A stretch of 64,000 bases of DNA from Rostratula benghalensis (taxonomy: Eukaryota; Chordata; Aves; Charadriiformes; Rostratulidae), in NCBI GenBank assembly GCA_013399305.1, contig VXAI01000039.1:4703612-4767611 (forward strand), read 5' to 3'. The notes under the pieces are model-generated. The model was not told where the DNA came from and did no database searches. It saw nothing but the letters and a program-made list of their open reading frames with translations. Every line of letters begins with the position of its first letter. The first letter of the stretch is position 1. Both the position numbers and the translations under genes were made by a program. Below, in pieces: positions 1 to 12,498 of the stretch.

Positions 1-2667
1 CCTGTCATACCTATTTACTCGCTTCTTGACTTTTTTTTTTTCTCCATGATTTATTCAGTAGATTTAATGGGCAGTTTGGCAGTTTCTGGATATAGATGCT
101 AATGCAAATCGTGCTTCCTGTAGCATTTCACTTCTCTGATTTGATGTTTAATGGGCTAAGCTTGAAAGTTAATGCTGAATACTATTTTTAATTTTTTTTT
201 AAAAATCAAATTCAGTATTTTTGAAGGCAGGGATATGTTCTGTTACTCTGAGTTGTAGCTTTACATTTTATTTTAACAATTTGAGATCTACTTGGTAAGA
301 AAATCTGATGTAACTTCCAGTCTAATTTCAGTAATCTATTTTTAAGATAATAAACTTTGAGGAGTCCTTCATTGTTTCAAAAATTCAGCACGGGTATTGA
401 AGACGCATTCTTCTAAAAAACAGAATTTCAGTTTTACACTATACATGTTTGAAAAAACTATTTGAGTACTACAAGAGAGAAACAATATGGTAGCCAGGTT
501 GGAATCAATCCACTTGGTTATGAGCTGTAGGATATGAGCTTGGAGTATACAACCTGGTCACTTTTTATTGACCATGCCAGAATTGATCACTTGATGCTCT
601 TACTTTGGTCATGAAGGCTAAGGTTTTAAAAAAGCATTAAATTTGAACTCTAAGTTACAACTTTTTGTTTGTTTGTTTGTTTTTCCCTAGTGTTGGTATG
701 ACTTGCATTGAAATCTGAAATTGGGTGCTAATCTTCTGTGTTGATTAGAAAAATCTATTAAAATAGCTGCAACTGTTGGAGCTGTTAATTGACCTCTGTG
801 TGTGACCTCCCTGAGGCACAACTTAATGTCTCAATAGGGACAAGCTAAATCTTTATCCCTAAATGCTAACATGAAACCTAATACAGTTGCTCTGTTTAAT
901 TGATCACATTTTTTTTTTTTTTGTTGTGGCAATTTTACTCATATCTGCATTGTCAGCTCTACTTATAAAAAGGTAAATTTCTATTATATGTATGCAACGC
1001 TGAAAAGAATTATTCACATTCAGTACAAATACATTATTTTTTTTATCTTCCATTTTTAAAAAAAACCCAAGCTGTTAATTTTCATAGCATCTCTATAGAT
1101 TTTTTTTTTTTTATTACCAAAAGGATAAACTGGAACACATTGTTTAAAATTGGCTCATCTCATCTACATTTACTCTACTATCAGCGGGTGTATGCAGTAG
1201 TGACAAATTCTCAAACCCTACGGCCATATCGCTGTTTAAATGGAAACTGGGTTATTAAAAGTGGCAGTTCAGCTCGAGTTATTCTTCATTTGCCAGTCAT
1301 CCTACTACTTCCATTTGATGGGACGTTAGTGATAAAAGGGCTTAAAAGCTGCAAGGCAAAATTTCAGAATTGATGTTTACTTGACAAATACACCTGACTT
1401 TTTTTTTTGTGCCTGCTACCTTTTTTAAAATCTACTTAAAGATTCCATTTAACATTTAGTTTGGTCAGTTGATGTATATATGTTTATCAGTAGTTCAAAG
1501 AAAAAAAAGTTCTTTTCTCGTATCTGCGTAATTGTCATTCTTGACATTTTTTTCCAACAGAAAGGTTCTAATTAGCATTTTCATTGGAAACAAAAGTTTT
1601 AGCAGATTTGTAGAGGGTGTGCATACCCCTTGACACGTGGACAAAATTTTTCAGATTAAAATTTAAATGTTTGCTGTGATGGAAGAGGAATCTTTGGCAA
1701 CATATATTCTTATGCTTATAAGCAACTGAATATATCTCTAATAAGCCCCTCTTTCTTTTTTTCTTCCTCTCCCCCATTAGTCATACGGGGACTGGATGTG
1801 GTTTTCAGCCATGCTGTTTGGTATTTCTCTGTGTGTGCATCAGTGGTATTTGGCTTACTCTTTCTGTAAGGAAGTTTTGTATGTCTTTAAAAGGTTCCCT
1901 TATTTTCTTCTCTAAAGATATTGCAATGGCAGAAAATATTTTAAGTTTTGATGACCTGCTGTCCAAAGTCACTCAATAATAAACCTCATGTGTTCCTGAA
2001 TTGCCAGAATGTAATACAATGCATTTTTGTGATCACATTCTCATTGGTTTCTGTGCAATTGAGCTTGGAACTAACCGGCTGCTGCTTATGATCTTTTTAA
2101 ATAATACAAAGAAAAACGTGGTTTATTGTAAAGGGTGTTTTAGTTATTTTTTGAGAACCTTCCAATCAAAGCCTAGTAGAATGCCTGCCCCTACCCTCCC
2201 ACATGTCCCTTCTGAGATCACAAGATGTATATTTTGGATTTAAACTCACACTAGTAACGAATTTCTCACTTAGTATCAATTTAGTAGTATACTAGTGGTT
2301 TTGATTGGGTTGGTTCTTAGAAAAAAGGACAAGCGTGAAAAGAAGAGTAGTTAGTTATCTTTTGGGCACATTGAACTAAATTTTAATGTTAATGTCTGTG
2401 GTTGGAAAAAGATCTTGTCTATTGTCAACATGTTTGTATGCTTTTATGTCATTCAGTCGTGCAGCCTTCTGTGCTGTAATGAAATTCCGTGTTTGCAGAG
2501 GAGTGTCGTTATACAAAAGTATAAGGCATGTAGATAAGATGGAGATTGGAGAGAAAAAAATGTTATATGTAAAACTAAGTTATTACTATAGAGAATGCCC
2601 ATAGCTGACATGAGAAAAAAGCAATCTCTAAGTTTCTAAATTACTGACTGTGATGGGCTGAGTGTGT

Positions 2668-2705
2668 AATAAATAGCTGTATTTGTACAATTGTGTTTTG
2701 TCTTG
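2668..2705 (+). promoter_or_regulatory. Polyadenylation-signal-like cluster
   Basis: A canonical AATAAA hexamer at 2668-2673 is followed within about 20-30 bases by a TTGTGTTTTG-type GU-rich element, with TGTA motifs around it. This is the arrangement of a vertebrate cleavage/polyadenylation site. A weaker copy (AATAAA at 1978-1983 followed by TGTGTTCCTG) lies upstream. It could serve a short intronically terminated transcript or be a chance match, since AATAAA is common in AT-rich DNA. No terminal exon could be assigned. Confidence 0.25.
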
Positions 2706-2798
2706 CCTTTTTTTCTCATTCCCCACTTGTCATACAATCCGGATGAGAACTGCCCACCTGTGTTAAGACTCTAGTGCTTATACTGGGTGAGGGGGGCG

Positions 2799-3095
2799 AA
2801 TCACAGAATATCAGGGATTGGAAGGGACCTTGAAAGATCATCCAGTCCAATCCCCTTGCCAGAGCAAGAACACCTAGATCAGGTCACACAGGAACGCATC
2901 CAGACGGGTTTTGAATATCTCCAGAGAAGGAGACTCCACAACCTCTCTGGGCAGCCCATTCCAGTGTTCTGCCACCCTCACTGTGAAGAAGTTTTTCCTC
3001 ATATTTAAGTGGAACCTCTTATGTTCCAGCTTGCACCCATTGCCCCTTTTCCTATCATTGCCTGTCACTGAGAAGAGCCTAGCTCCATCCTCCTG
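2799..3095 (-). mobile_element. CR1 LINE fragment, antisense
   Basis: The + strand reads as the reverse complement of a CR1 3' end. It starts with AATCACAGAATATC (the antisense of the ATTCTATGATTCT-type CR1 terminus), then GGATTGGAAGGGACCTT and ATCATCCAGTCCAA, and continues through the block around CTCTGGGCAGCCCATTCC to GAAGAAGTTTTTCCTCAT. The element is therefore inserted opposite to RAPGEF2 transcription. It is about 300 bp and 5'-truncated, as most avian CR1 copies are, and holds only 3'-terminal sequence, so it encodes no functional protein. Open frames here are repeat shadows. Confidence 0.93.
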
Positions 3096-3340
3096 AGAAG
3101 CAGAGAAGGCTACAAAGAAGATAAAGATGCATAATTTCACCTGGTCTTTTTGCATATTTACATGGTTAGAACCAAGTTCTCAGGTCCAGTAGCTGTGATA
3201 CCATCCAGTCTTAGTCAAGATTTCTGAGTTAAATCACTGTGGCAAATCAGAAGACCCAAAATACTTGTGTTGTGCTAGCTGTGCTTGGCCCGGCTGTCAA
3301 AGCCTGAAGCAAAGGACGTCTGGAAAGGAAAAAAAGGAGC

Positions 3341-3356
3341 TTTTTTTTTTTTTTTT
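3341..3356. repeat. T16 homopolymer
   Basis: Uninterrupted run of 16 T on the + strand, preceded by a purine-rich stretch (GGAAAAAAAGGAGC). Length likely varies between alleles or assemblies. Confidence 0.95.
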
Positions 3357-4443
3357 GGTTGCTACTCAAATATTTAGCTTTCTTAGATGAAAAAACATTG
3401 GTGTCTTTCATGAGGTAGAGCAGAATGCCTGAAAAATGCTGGAGGACATTGGTGTTGTGTAGCTTTGGGACAGGCTGAGTCAGAGGATTACCTGAACGCA
3501 CTGGGGAGCTGGACCCAGGGCATCAGCTTGAGGGGAACTCACAGAGCTTCTTCAGGAGGATGCCCTTGCCAAGGAGGAGACATGCTGTCATCTTTATTGC
3601 CCTGAAGACCCTCAGGAGGATAGAAGCAGTGTGTAGAAAAAACAATGAAAAGTGATGCCAAAGTTGCCGTACAGTTCTGCACAAGCCTGACTTAATTGTG
3701 CAACGAAGTGTGGCAAAAATGAGCTAAAACCTTATTTGGTGCATGATTTTTAAACAAAACAGTTCTGCAGAGACCACCTCACTGAAATTTGTCTTCTGAT
3801 GCATATATTTGTGTTACAAAGGAGTGCTTTTATGTTCTGTATGCATTCAAGAAGTTTTATGATGGTATCATAAAAACAATTTATTCTTTATAGATACCAT
3901 ATATGTGATCTATAGCTATATATGTTTATATCTTATAAAACTTAAAATGTAAAACACTACTGAAGTCTTTTACAGAACACAAGAAGTATTCTCTTGCTAG
4001 AGAAGTGTGAGCATCAAGCTGATGTTTCCACTAGTGGTATTTCAAGTTATCAATAAATTTTTTCTCTTATATTCTTTAATACTTTACTTTTAACCAGAAT
4101 TTCTGGGTTTTGGACAGGATCTACCTGTTTGTAGAGATCTGGGTTACATTTCTGCACTTACTGTTCTGGTTTACATTATATCCTTGAGAGAGGCCCTGTA
4201 AAAGATTTCTTCCTTGGTCTTACAGAAATATGAGACACTTTGAAAATTACTTAAAATGCTCTGAACACACAGTAAACTCAGAATATGTCTGTTTGAAGCA
4301 TCTCTCTAGGTCTGTGTCTGAATTTTCAGGTAGACCTGTGCAGCCAATATATACTCACTCTACTTGTGCATCCATAGGTTTCTGTGGAAGTCATACAGCA
4401 GTATAATAAAGCAAGGAACTGCTCCAGCAGGGATGTTTGTGGG

Positions 4444-4465
4444 TTTTTTTTTTTTTTTTTTTTTT
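4444..4465. repeat. T22 homopolymer
   Basis: Uninterrupted run of 22 T on the + strand, followed by CTCTCC. No CR1 3' end or other recognisable element adjoins it, so it is not obviously a retrotransposon tail. Confidence 0.95.
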
Positions 4466-7400
4466 CTCTCCTTAAACTATTCCTAAAGGTGTATTGCACC
4501 TTCTGACAGTCGGGCAGTTGCCAAAGTAGTGTTGGGATATTGCCAGTTCTGCACTGCAGTAAATCAGGAACCTGAATTCCTATGTTGTGTTGTGGATACA
4601 TTTTCTGCGGGGAATTTCTTAGGCAATGTATATCATAAAAACAAATACATTCAATGACTTGGCAACTGGCTCTGTATAAGCTGCCACTGAATCAAGGCTT
4701 CTTAATAGTGCCAGTGATCAGTATTACAGTCTGTTGGCTCTGCATAGCCAGTTCCAAATTTCTAAATTATTGTTTGACCTGATTTTGAAACTTCTTTGAA
4801 TGAAGGCTAAAGTAAGGGTGTTTTTTGAGACGAGTTGCACCTTCTTTACTATAAGTGTTTCACTAAAACCTATCACATTTTTATTGTAATTTGAGAAGAA
4901 AAGCTTTGATTTTGCAGAAATATTAGAAAGGTAAGAGATTTAATAGTTGAATTGTCTGTCTTGGTTGACCTTGGGGTATTTTGGATGCAAGATCATTTTA
5001 TTTTACTGCTTCTGTCATTGTTTTCCTGATGATGTTGGAGACTATTTTTTTTTTTCATTCTGAATTTCTCATCTGGTGTCAAGGGCTAATTCACTGTACA
5101 AGTTTAATACCAAGACTTCAATGACAATAGGTCAATTAGCTTGCATATATATATTTGCATAATGTGTTTATTGATTGCCTGTTTAATCAGCTGCCTTGGA
5201 CTGGCACTCATTACTGACACTCTGCAATAGTCTCTGAAGGCTGATTTTTACATTTCAAAAGTGAAAAAGAATAAAAAATAAATTAAGCTCTCTAAAGGTA
5301 AACACGCTTCTGGTTATTTGTTTTCATAAATACTGAGGATTTGTTTCTTGTGGTTCATTCTTCTTTATTTCCCACTCCTCCTACCAGGAGGCAAGATACC
5401 AGTTTTTCATCCTGTGTCCATTAATAAAAGAAAATCATGGACATCAGTTGAAATGTACGCTCTAAGATGCCTGTTTAGTGAAAACTTGAAGTTCTAAATT
5501 CTGAGTTATCAGTTTTATTACTGGATATATTTAACTTTTTCTTGTTACAATAAATGTAACTTTAATATGTTCATTACAAAAAAAATTAAAAAGAAGAGGA
5601 ATTGTGTGTGGCTGATGCATTAAGTATGCAATGTATTTTACTTCTGTGTTAGGGCTACAACTCTTAATGTCATCAAGAGCATTTTAAAATGTTCTGGCAG
5701 ATGTCAGGTAACTTCTTAGCTAGCTTATTAAGGAGGGTTATAGATAGTGCTGATGATCTGTAAACGTTTTCCTGATTATTCTGAGTGTTACAACAATACA
5801 CTACTGCTAGTGGGCAGGATCTTCAGGCAATGAGATGTATACCTGAGATTCATTAAACCTAAAGACATGTTTGACATCCCAAGGTGCTTCAGGGCTAATG
5901 TCTAATTGTGGCAATGGTTATGCAATTAAACAATAAAGTACCTATATCTTACAGCATGCAGAGGATAACCAAAATGAGCAAAGAGAAACAGACAGATTAA
6001 TCTGCGGAAACAATATCCCATGGAGCGTTAGCTTGCGAGCAATGTTCTTTCTAATTTCTTCTTGTGTAGAGCTTAAATGCTTGAAAGAGGTCCCAGTTCT
6101 GACATGTCAAATTTTCATTTTTCTGCTCCTCTCAAGTGGAGATCTGGGAGCATGAGCAATGTCTGTTCTGAATTGTACTGTGTTTACTTTCTGAAATTTA
6201 TACAACTTTCAACAACATTGAGTATGATTTCATGAAAATGTAATCTGCTAGATACAACTTGGTTTGTACTATAAGTTTTTTTATCAAACAGTTGTAAATG
6301 TTATAGCTTGTAGGAATGGTACTACATCCAGTTTAAATGTACATCTTGAATGAATCCTTTAGTGGTTGGAATTTTAATGATTCACGGAAAGAATAATTCT
6401 AACTAGCTTTTTCACAACGAAGAAATTGTTCTTGATGATTTCATGACCTTTTTATGAAGTAGCTTGGAAAATACTTTTGAATTGGAAAGTAATTCTGGCT
6501 GCTGCTGTTTGACTTACGTTGGGGTCCTTCCAGCATCTGGTGTTGCTAGACCATTCTGTCCAGTGTTGGAGGAAGAATGACACCTCTGTTGTCTAGGTCT
6601 CAGGACAGACATTATCTCCTGTAAAAGGAATATTAAGCAGTAATTACATGGAATCCATTTCCATGCTTGTTTCCACTGAGACCTGCATACTGCTTAGGTT
6701 TTTTCAAGTGCTGTCCTAAAGGAGCTGGCTGAGAAACCAATGACCAGAAGGTAGTCAGAGCAGCAAAGACTTCTGTTTAGCATGTGCTTTAAAGCCCAGG
6801 TGCTGAATTTTGTGCTGAAGTGATGCCTGATTTGACAGAATTGAAGCATGTCTGACAGCAGTCATCACAAAGACCGGCAAATTCTTGCCATTGTACATAC
6901 TTACAGCGCTTATTATCACATTCGAACGAAATGCACGCAAATAAGCATGTGCTGAACATGATTCATTATTCCAGAGGTTTTAGTAGTGCTACATCTCATC
7001 CTGATGGAGAATAAGAATTATGTGGGTGGCTCTCATTAAAATGTAGCTATTTCTAAAGAAGTTTTAAAGGTAAGTGATGCATGAAGACTTGCTAGGTTAG
7101 AGGAAGACACTAGAGATGGCATAGATATTTGAGATTTGGTCTTTCATCAAATTGACTTTAATATTTATTGTAGTGGAATACTTTGGAAGGGCTTTCAGCA
7201 TCTTATGTTATTAGGAAATCTGAAAGCTAAATTTGGAAAACCTGTACCACTGTAGGCAGAAGCCTGAGAGAATCAGGATGTGTGGGACATACATATTGAA
7301 ATTAGGGGTTTTGTTGTGCATAATTTCATCCATATGCTGTTAATATTGATTCAGATTTATAGTTGCAAACCTGGTGTACAAGTGCTGCAGATTGCTCTAA

Positions 7401-7610
7401 ATAAAAATAAAAAAATTATAATTACAAAATAAAACTTCAGTTTTAAGAAGTGTATACGTAGCTAGTATATGATGCTCCTTCCAGTGGGGTAAATAGCTTA
7501 AAGCATGAGGAGTGTGATACAAGTGCTGAACACTTTGAGAGAGCCTGCAAGTTAAGTTTCCTGGATCTTGGCAGCCTGGAGATTTATAAATGCTTCCTGA
7601 TTTTCTTTTC

Positions 7611-7631
7611 TTTTTTTTTTTTTTTTTTTTT
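7611..7631. repeat. T21 homopolymer
   Basis: Run of 21 T following a pyrimidine stretch (TTTTCTTTTC). Simple sequence in an intron. Confidence 0.95.
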
Positions 7632-8792
7632 AAACTTTGAGTACTTTTGAGGTCTCAAAGAACATTCATATGCCAGAAAATGTGAAGACTTAAGTCTGAA
7701 AATACTATTTAACCTTATCAGTGGTGACAGGCTGGTGATGTCATCATAGGTTATTGTATAATTATGTAACTGAAGTTTCCAAACAGAACAGTTAGTGACA
7801 GTTATGAAGTTACTTTGCAAAGTTGTGTCTTAGTTTTTTGTGTCATTTCAAAGAGGAGAAGTGTGTCTGGCTGAAGGCTGTAGTTGTGTAAAAGGATTAC
7901 ATCTAGGAAGTTAGGGGGGGAAAGTCAATGGGAAGGCATTGCAATCCAGTCTCTGCATTTCCGTTTCTAGCTCCTGAATTCCCGTAACTCAAGCTGTCTT
8001 GCATTCTGAGAAATTAAATATAGATTCCTCAGGAAATCCCCTGCTCTCGGAAGTGCTATAATACAAGAATCAAGATTTTAAGTAGTTTTATTTAAATTTG
8101 GTACAACTAACAATGCAGATTATGAATAAAATCAGCATGTTTGTGGCTGTTTTCTTGTTGGCTTTCAGTTTTGTGCAATCTTGAGGTTGCTGCTACAACC
8201 TGAGTATTCTGAAAACTTTATCAGTAGGTAGCTCTGTCATAGTAGTTAGAAGAACATTAAATCTTGGTACCCGAGTCCTTTAGCTGTCATCACAGAACAC
8301 AAATCTTATGTTCTGCTGTAGCTATATTGCTCCTTTTCTTACTTGGAAGATTTTTGGCTCTTTCCTCTGCACTCTAGTGTAATGCTTTGGGGGCATGTAG
8401 ACATACGAGCATTGGTCTAATCCTCGTGTGCTCACACAAGTTACAGTTGTGGGACAGGTGGTATCTTGAATTTGGGCATAGTCCTGTGGTTATGTAAAGG
8501 ATGGATAGAAGTTTGTGTCACCAAGGTTTCATTGGGGATTTTGCTGGCTTTAATACAGCTAGGACAGAATGACTATATGTAGTGATTTTGTTTTTCTGAC
8601 TGCCCCTTAATGTGCAACTTCTGGGCTCACTTATTTCTCATTCTCTACAGGATAAATTGCCTGTGATATCTTGCTTTCTTGGTAATAAATCTCATTTTCT
8701 ATAACGTGGGAAAGTGGATAGCTGTGCTGCATTTGGTAGGCAACAGCCCTGAGTTTCAACCAGATGAATATCCAGAACAGTAGATGAGCTGG

Positions 8793-8848
8793 GGGGAAAA
8801 AAACACAAAACCCAACAAAAAAATCCCCAAACAACCCAAAAATCCACA
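8793..8848. repeat. A/C-rich low-complexity tract
   Basis: About 55 bases almost entirely of A and C, in blocks such as AACCCAAC, AATCCCC and AACAACCC. Shorter tracts of the same flavour, or the complementary G/T form, recur near 10768, 32970, 43380, 45240, 46220, 53520, 56815 and 58780. Confidence 0.7.
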
Positions 8849-9010
8849 AGAGAAACTCCAAGCAGTTTTGTGTATTTGAAGCAATGTACTTCATCACTTA
8901 AGGCCAACAGGTAAAGTAATTTCTTGTCTGCAACGATCAGCTAATGCCTGCTTGGAAATGTACAATGTGCCAGTAACTCCTGATTTCAAGTACCTCCAAT
9001 CCTGCTGTGT

Positions 9011-9370
9011 ATGCAGCCTTGCAGGACTGGAGGGGAGGGCAGGGAGAGGAACTCACAACTAGGTAGAAGTGCTCTTTGCCTAGGTTGGGTGGGCTTGGCT
9101 TTCAGCCTGATCTGGATTCTTCACTGGGCTTCCAGTCTCCTAGTGTCTGGCAGCTGCTGCTTCAGTGGTTGTGGCGGTGATGGGCAGCAATGGTACCTTT
9201 ACAAATCTAGTCATTGGAAAGATCTTATCTAAGCTAATGGCTTTTCTTCCTACATCAACTTGTCTAATATGTGCTACTGGACTCTCCCCTCAACTCTCCC
9301 TTGGCCAGAAAACCCCTCTAAGGATGCCTTTGGGGGGAAGTCATCAGCATATGTGCTGCTTTAGCTAAGT
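9011..9370. other. GC-richer intronic block of unknown nature
   Basis: This stretch is visibly richer in G and C than its flanks (GGAGGGGAGGGCAGGGAGAGG and similar) and directly precedes a CR1 3' fragment. It has open frames of about 70 codons on the + strand, but no splice signals or recognisable domain supports coding. It may be an old unidentified repeat joined to the CR1 piece, or a regulatory segment. Confidence 0.3.
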
Positions 9371-9384
9371 CTGGATGAAGAGCA

Positions 9385-9515
9385 GATTTCTACTGGATAT
9401 TAGGAATAAGCTCTTTACTATGAGGGTGGTGGAACACTGGAATGGGTTGCCCAGGGAGATGGTTGAGGCCCCTTCCCTGGAGATATTCAAGGTGACGCTT
9501 GACAGTGTTCTTCGC
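9385..9515 (+). mobile_element. CR1 LINE fragment, sense, truncated at both ends
   Basis: Contains the CR1 3' block TACTGGATATTAGGAATAAG, ATGAGGGTGGTGGAACACTGG, GGGTTGCCCAGGGAGATGG and CCCTGGAGATATTCAAGGTG in order on the + strand. The terminal ATTCT-type repeats that end an intact CR1 are missing, so this copy is truncated or eroded at both sides. It lies in the same orientation as RAPGEF2. It has no coding capacity. Confidence 0.9.
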
Positions 9516-12414
9516 TCTTGAAAACTTCCTTGGAAATATTTATTTTATTTGATGGTTTTGGCTGGCAATGAAAGTTTAAAAGAATACACAGTGTATTTTG
9601 GGGAAGACACCTTGAGTACAGATATGTTCTGTAATAACCCACCACTGTTGTGACACAGTGATTTAGAAGATCTTTTTTATTTATTTAGATATTCAAGGAG
9701 TTGAGTTCAATAGATATGCATGATGCCAGTAACTTTGAGCTTAGAAGTTCTCCAATGTAACTGTACAAGTGAAGACAGTTATCAAAGTACACAGAAAGCA
9801 AATTGTATTTCTAAAGTTCGGTTTTATTTCTTTTTAGTCAGCACTTTCAGCTGCCAAATGAACAAATGCTTCTTTTGATTATATAAAAAGTGGGTGAAGT
9901 ATTATCTTCATGACAGATAGTGAGAAGGAGCAACAACTGTTGAATAGCTAACTTGCAGAAAAAATGAATAAAACCTGTGAACTGGCAAGAAAAAAAGATT
10001 AAACTGAGTTGGGTGATTGAGAGTGAAAAGTCATGCTATATATGATCAAACAAGAAAAGCTTAAGCCGCTGCAGTTAAATGTATAATCATTACAGCTGTT
10101 TATCAAGTGATTCAACGATAAGTTCAAAAGTAGCATTAAGAATTTGAATATTGAACATATTGACTTGTGCATGTGAAAGCCAGTGGCTGATTTTTCTCTT
10201 TGGAAATTAAAAGCTCTCCAAAGATAGAAGTTAACGAAAGCCCTTTACAAATAGGTGATTTGACAGAGGATTTAAAATAGTTCATCAGCTCTTAAAGAAG
10301 GGAAATAAAAGGTTGTATATTAGTAGATTTGCAAAAGTTAAAATGTTTCTACTGGTATAAATATTTTTTTTTTTTTTAATCTTAGCTTCAACTATTTTGT
10401 CCTTGGAAATTGCTTTCTGTAGAAGTATAAACAGATCTTCTAGATAACTTTTGCTTTAGAGTTATAAAGCCTGTGACCCAAGATGAGGTGTTTTTCTATC
10501 AGATGACACCTTTATACTTCATCAAAATGCCATTTTTTAGGAAAAGGAAAAAAAACCTCAAACCCTACAAAATTGCATGTGTTATAATATAATGCACTGT
10601 GATCCATGTGAAAAAGTTATCATTGACACCCTAATAGAGTTACTTCCCAGGAATTTGGGAAATCACTCAGACTATGGCTATTTCTGAAAATGTCTATTTT
10701 AAAAACTTTCAACTGTGCCCGTTAGTGCAGATTTATTTGTATGTAAAATGGCATCTATTAAAAAACAGGAACAACAAAAAACCCCAACATCCTTGTAGTT
10801 CATCAATGCTGGTTGCATGCCTGTCAGCTTAGGACTCATGTGGGGACAAGTATTTAAGGATATGTGACTAGGTGCATATTTATGCTTTTGAGAATGATAT
10901 TTTCATTTGAAGGTGTGGTTTTCTTATTTGCCTTGGTTCTTTGTACTTATGCATGTAGTTTTCTAGGCTCATGAGTTGGTGTCTTCAGTTTCCTCCATTA
11001 ATTCTTCATGTTTCTGATGTTTGTCCTTTGTCTCATGGTTATAAAAATGGAAATGGTTGTGCAAAATGGATATGGAGAACATTTATTAGATTGAATGGTT
11101 TGCTGGTTTGCTCTTAGCTGTTAGGCCAGCTCCCTCCCTCTCTTTCTAGCTTCAGGTGTAATACAGTGGGTGCTGAGGAAATGGCACTATGTTTTGAGGA
11201 CCCCACTGTGTAGGTACTTCTTAAATTGAAGTTCTTGAAAAGAAAAACACGCTGCTAACATGTACGTAGCCTATTTAGATTTAAGATTGGGTTTTAATAC
11301 TATGCTGTCATCATCATTAGAAGATGTGGGCTGTTCTTGCTTGAAGTTAGAACTAATTGTTGCTAAAGGCTTGAGACCTGTAATTTTAAAAAATGAAGGT
11401 GCTACAGATTAATTAAGTAATCTTCATCTCCTAGTGTCACTAGGGATGTGGTTTTCAGATACGAATGCCTGTGCAGTTCATAACAGCATACTGGAATCCA
11501 ATTAGTGAGTTTCTTTGGAAGAAGCAGGAGTGATAAAAAATGAAGTACATATATTCTCAGTGTTGACTGTCAAAATGGCACAAGATTTCTACTGCAGCTA
11601 TTTCTAGTAACCTTAAGTTATTGTATTTTCCTGTCTAAACGTTATTTGAACTTACCAAGAAGAGTCTAAGTGTACAAAAAGGTTTTTGTATCACTCAAGG
11701 AGGAAGATCTGAATCTACAGTGGAATGAAAAGGGTCTGGATGACAAAGTCCTCATCCAATTCCCCTACAGGATGAAGAGAAGGGAAAAGGAACTCTTTGT
11801 CTCTTAGATTGTTGGGGAATTTATTCTTGTGCTGGGGAGAGGCTTGAAAGGGGCAGTGTGTAGTAGCAGCAGACAATGTAGATCTGATGTAGGTTTACCA
11901 TCTGCAAATGTATCCAATGCTGTCTTACCTTGTGGGAAGGCAAATGCTGAAAGGCAAATTTCTGTCTCAGAGAAAGGGTGGAGGAGGAGATGGCTAGAAT
12001 TGGGAAAGGAAGCCTTGTTTATAGAGGGGAAGATGCTACAGTTCTCTTCAGCAAGAGGAAAGTGATGAATTCATGAGAATACAATACAATGGCCTTACTG
12101 TAGCTTGGCTTAATCACTTTTAATGAAACTTCATTGGATTTGTGCTGTCACCAAAGAGGAGAGATATTTGCTTTTTAAAAGATGAAGTAAATGAAATGAG
12201 AGATTTTAATAATGTACATATTTCCAGGTGGAAATGAGAGAAGTGTGATGGATTTTTTTTTTTTTTATACATGATTGAACTGTGGCTTTCTTCTATAATT
12301 TTGAACATTTTTGCCTCTTTGATGTTTTTCATACTTCAAATTTGGTAGCGCTATGAGTAACTTAAATCAAGTGTCTTAAACTGTGTTCTGTTTTGTTTTT
12401 TTAATTTTTTCCAG

Positions 12415-12498
12415 CCCTGATGATATTGGTACCTGTTGGTATATCCTACTGTCCGGTTCGGTCTTCATTAAAGAATCTATGTTTCTTCCAAGGAGCAG
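12415..12498 (+). CDS. RAPGEF2: RAPGEF2 exon: CNB-like domain, middle part
   Basis: An 84-nt internal exon. The acceptor is a long T-rich tract ending TTTTTTCCAG and the donor is CAG|GTAAGT-like (AGCAG|GTAAGTC). The first base completes a split codon and the last two bases (AG) begin the next. Between them are 27 codons starting PDDIGTCWYILLSGSV and ending MFLPRS. CWYILLSGSVFIKESMFLP is the characteristic beta-strand region of the N-terminal cyclic-nucleotide-binding-like domain of PDZ-GEF1, a membrane-associated GEF that activates Rap1 and Rap2. The paralogue RAPGEF6 differs here (it has SVLVKGSMVLPP as I recall it), so RAPGEF2 is favoured. The identity rests on recognition, not a database search. 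Confidence 0.96.

Larger units (their letters stand above)
1..12414 (+). other. RAPGEF2: RAPGEF2 intron, left part (5' end outside window)
   Basis: AT-rich non-coding sequence upstream of the first visible exon. The exon at 12415 begins with the last base of a split codon, so a coding exon must lie to the left. I read this stretch for the expected preceding CNB-domain exon and did not find it, so I take the whole stretch as one intron truncated by the window edge. It holds two antisense or partial CR1 fragments, several long T-runs, a CpG-retaining block near 1180-1330 and an A/C-rich tract near 8793-8848. Apart from a polyadenylation-like signal near 2668 I see no gene in it. Confidence 0.75.
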
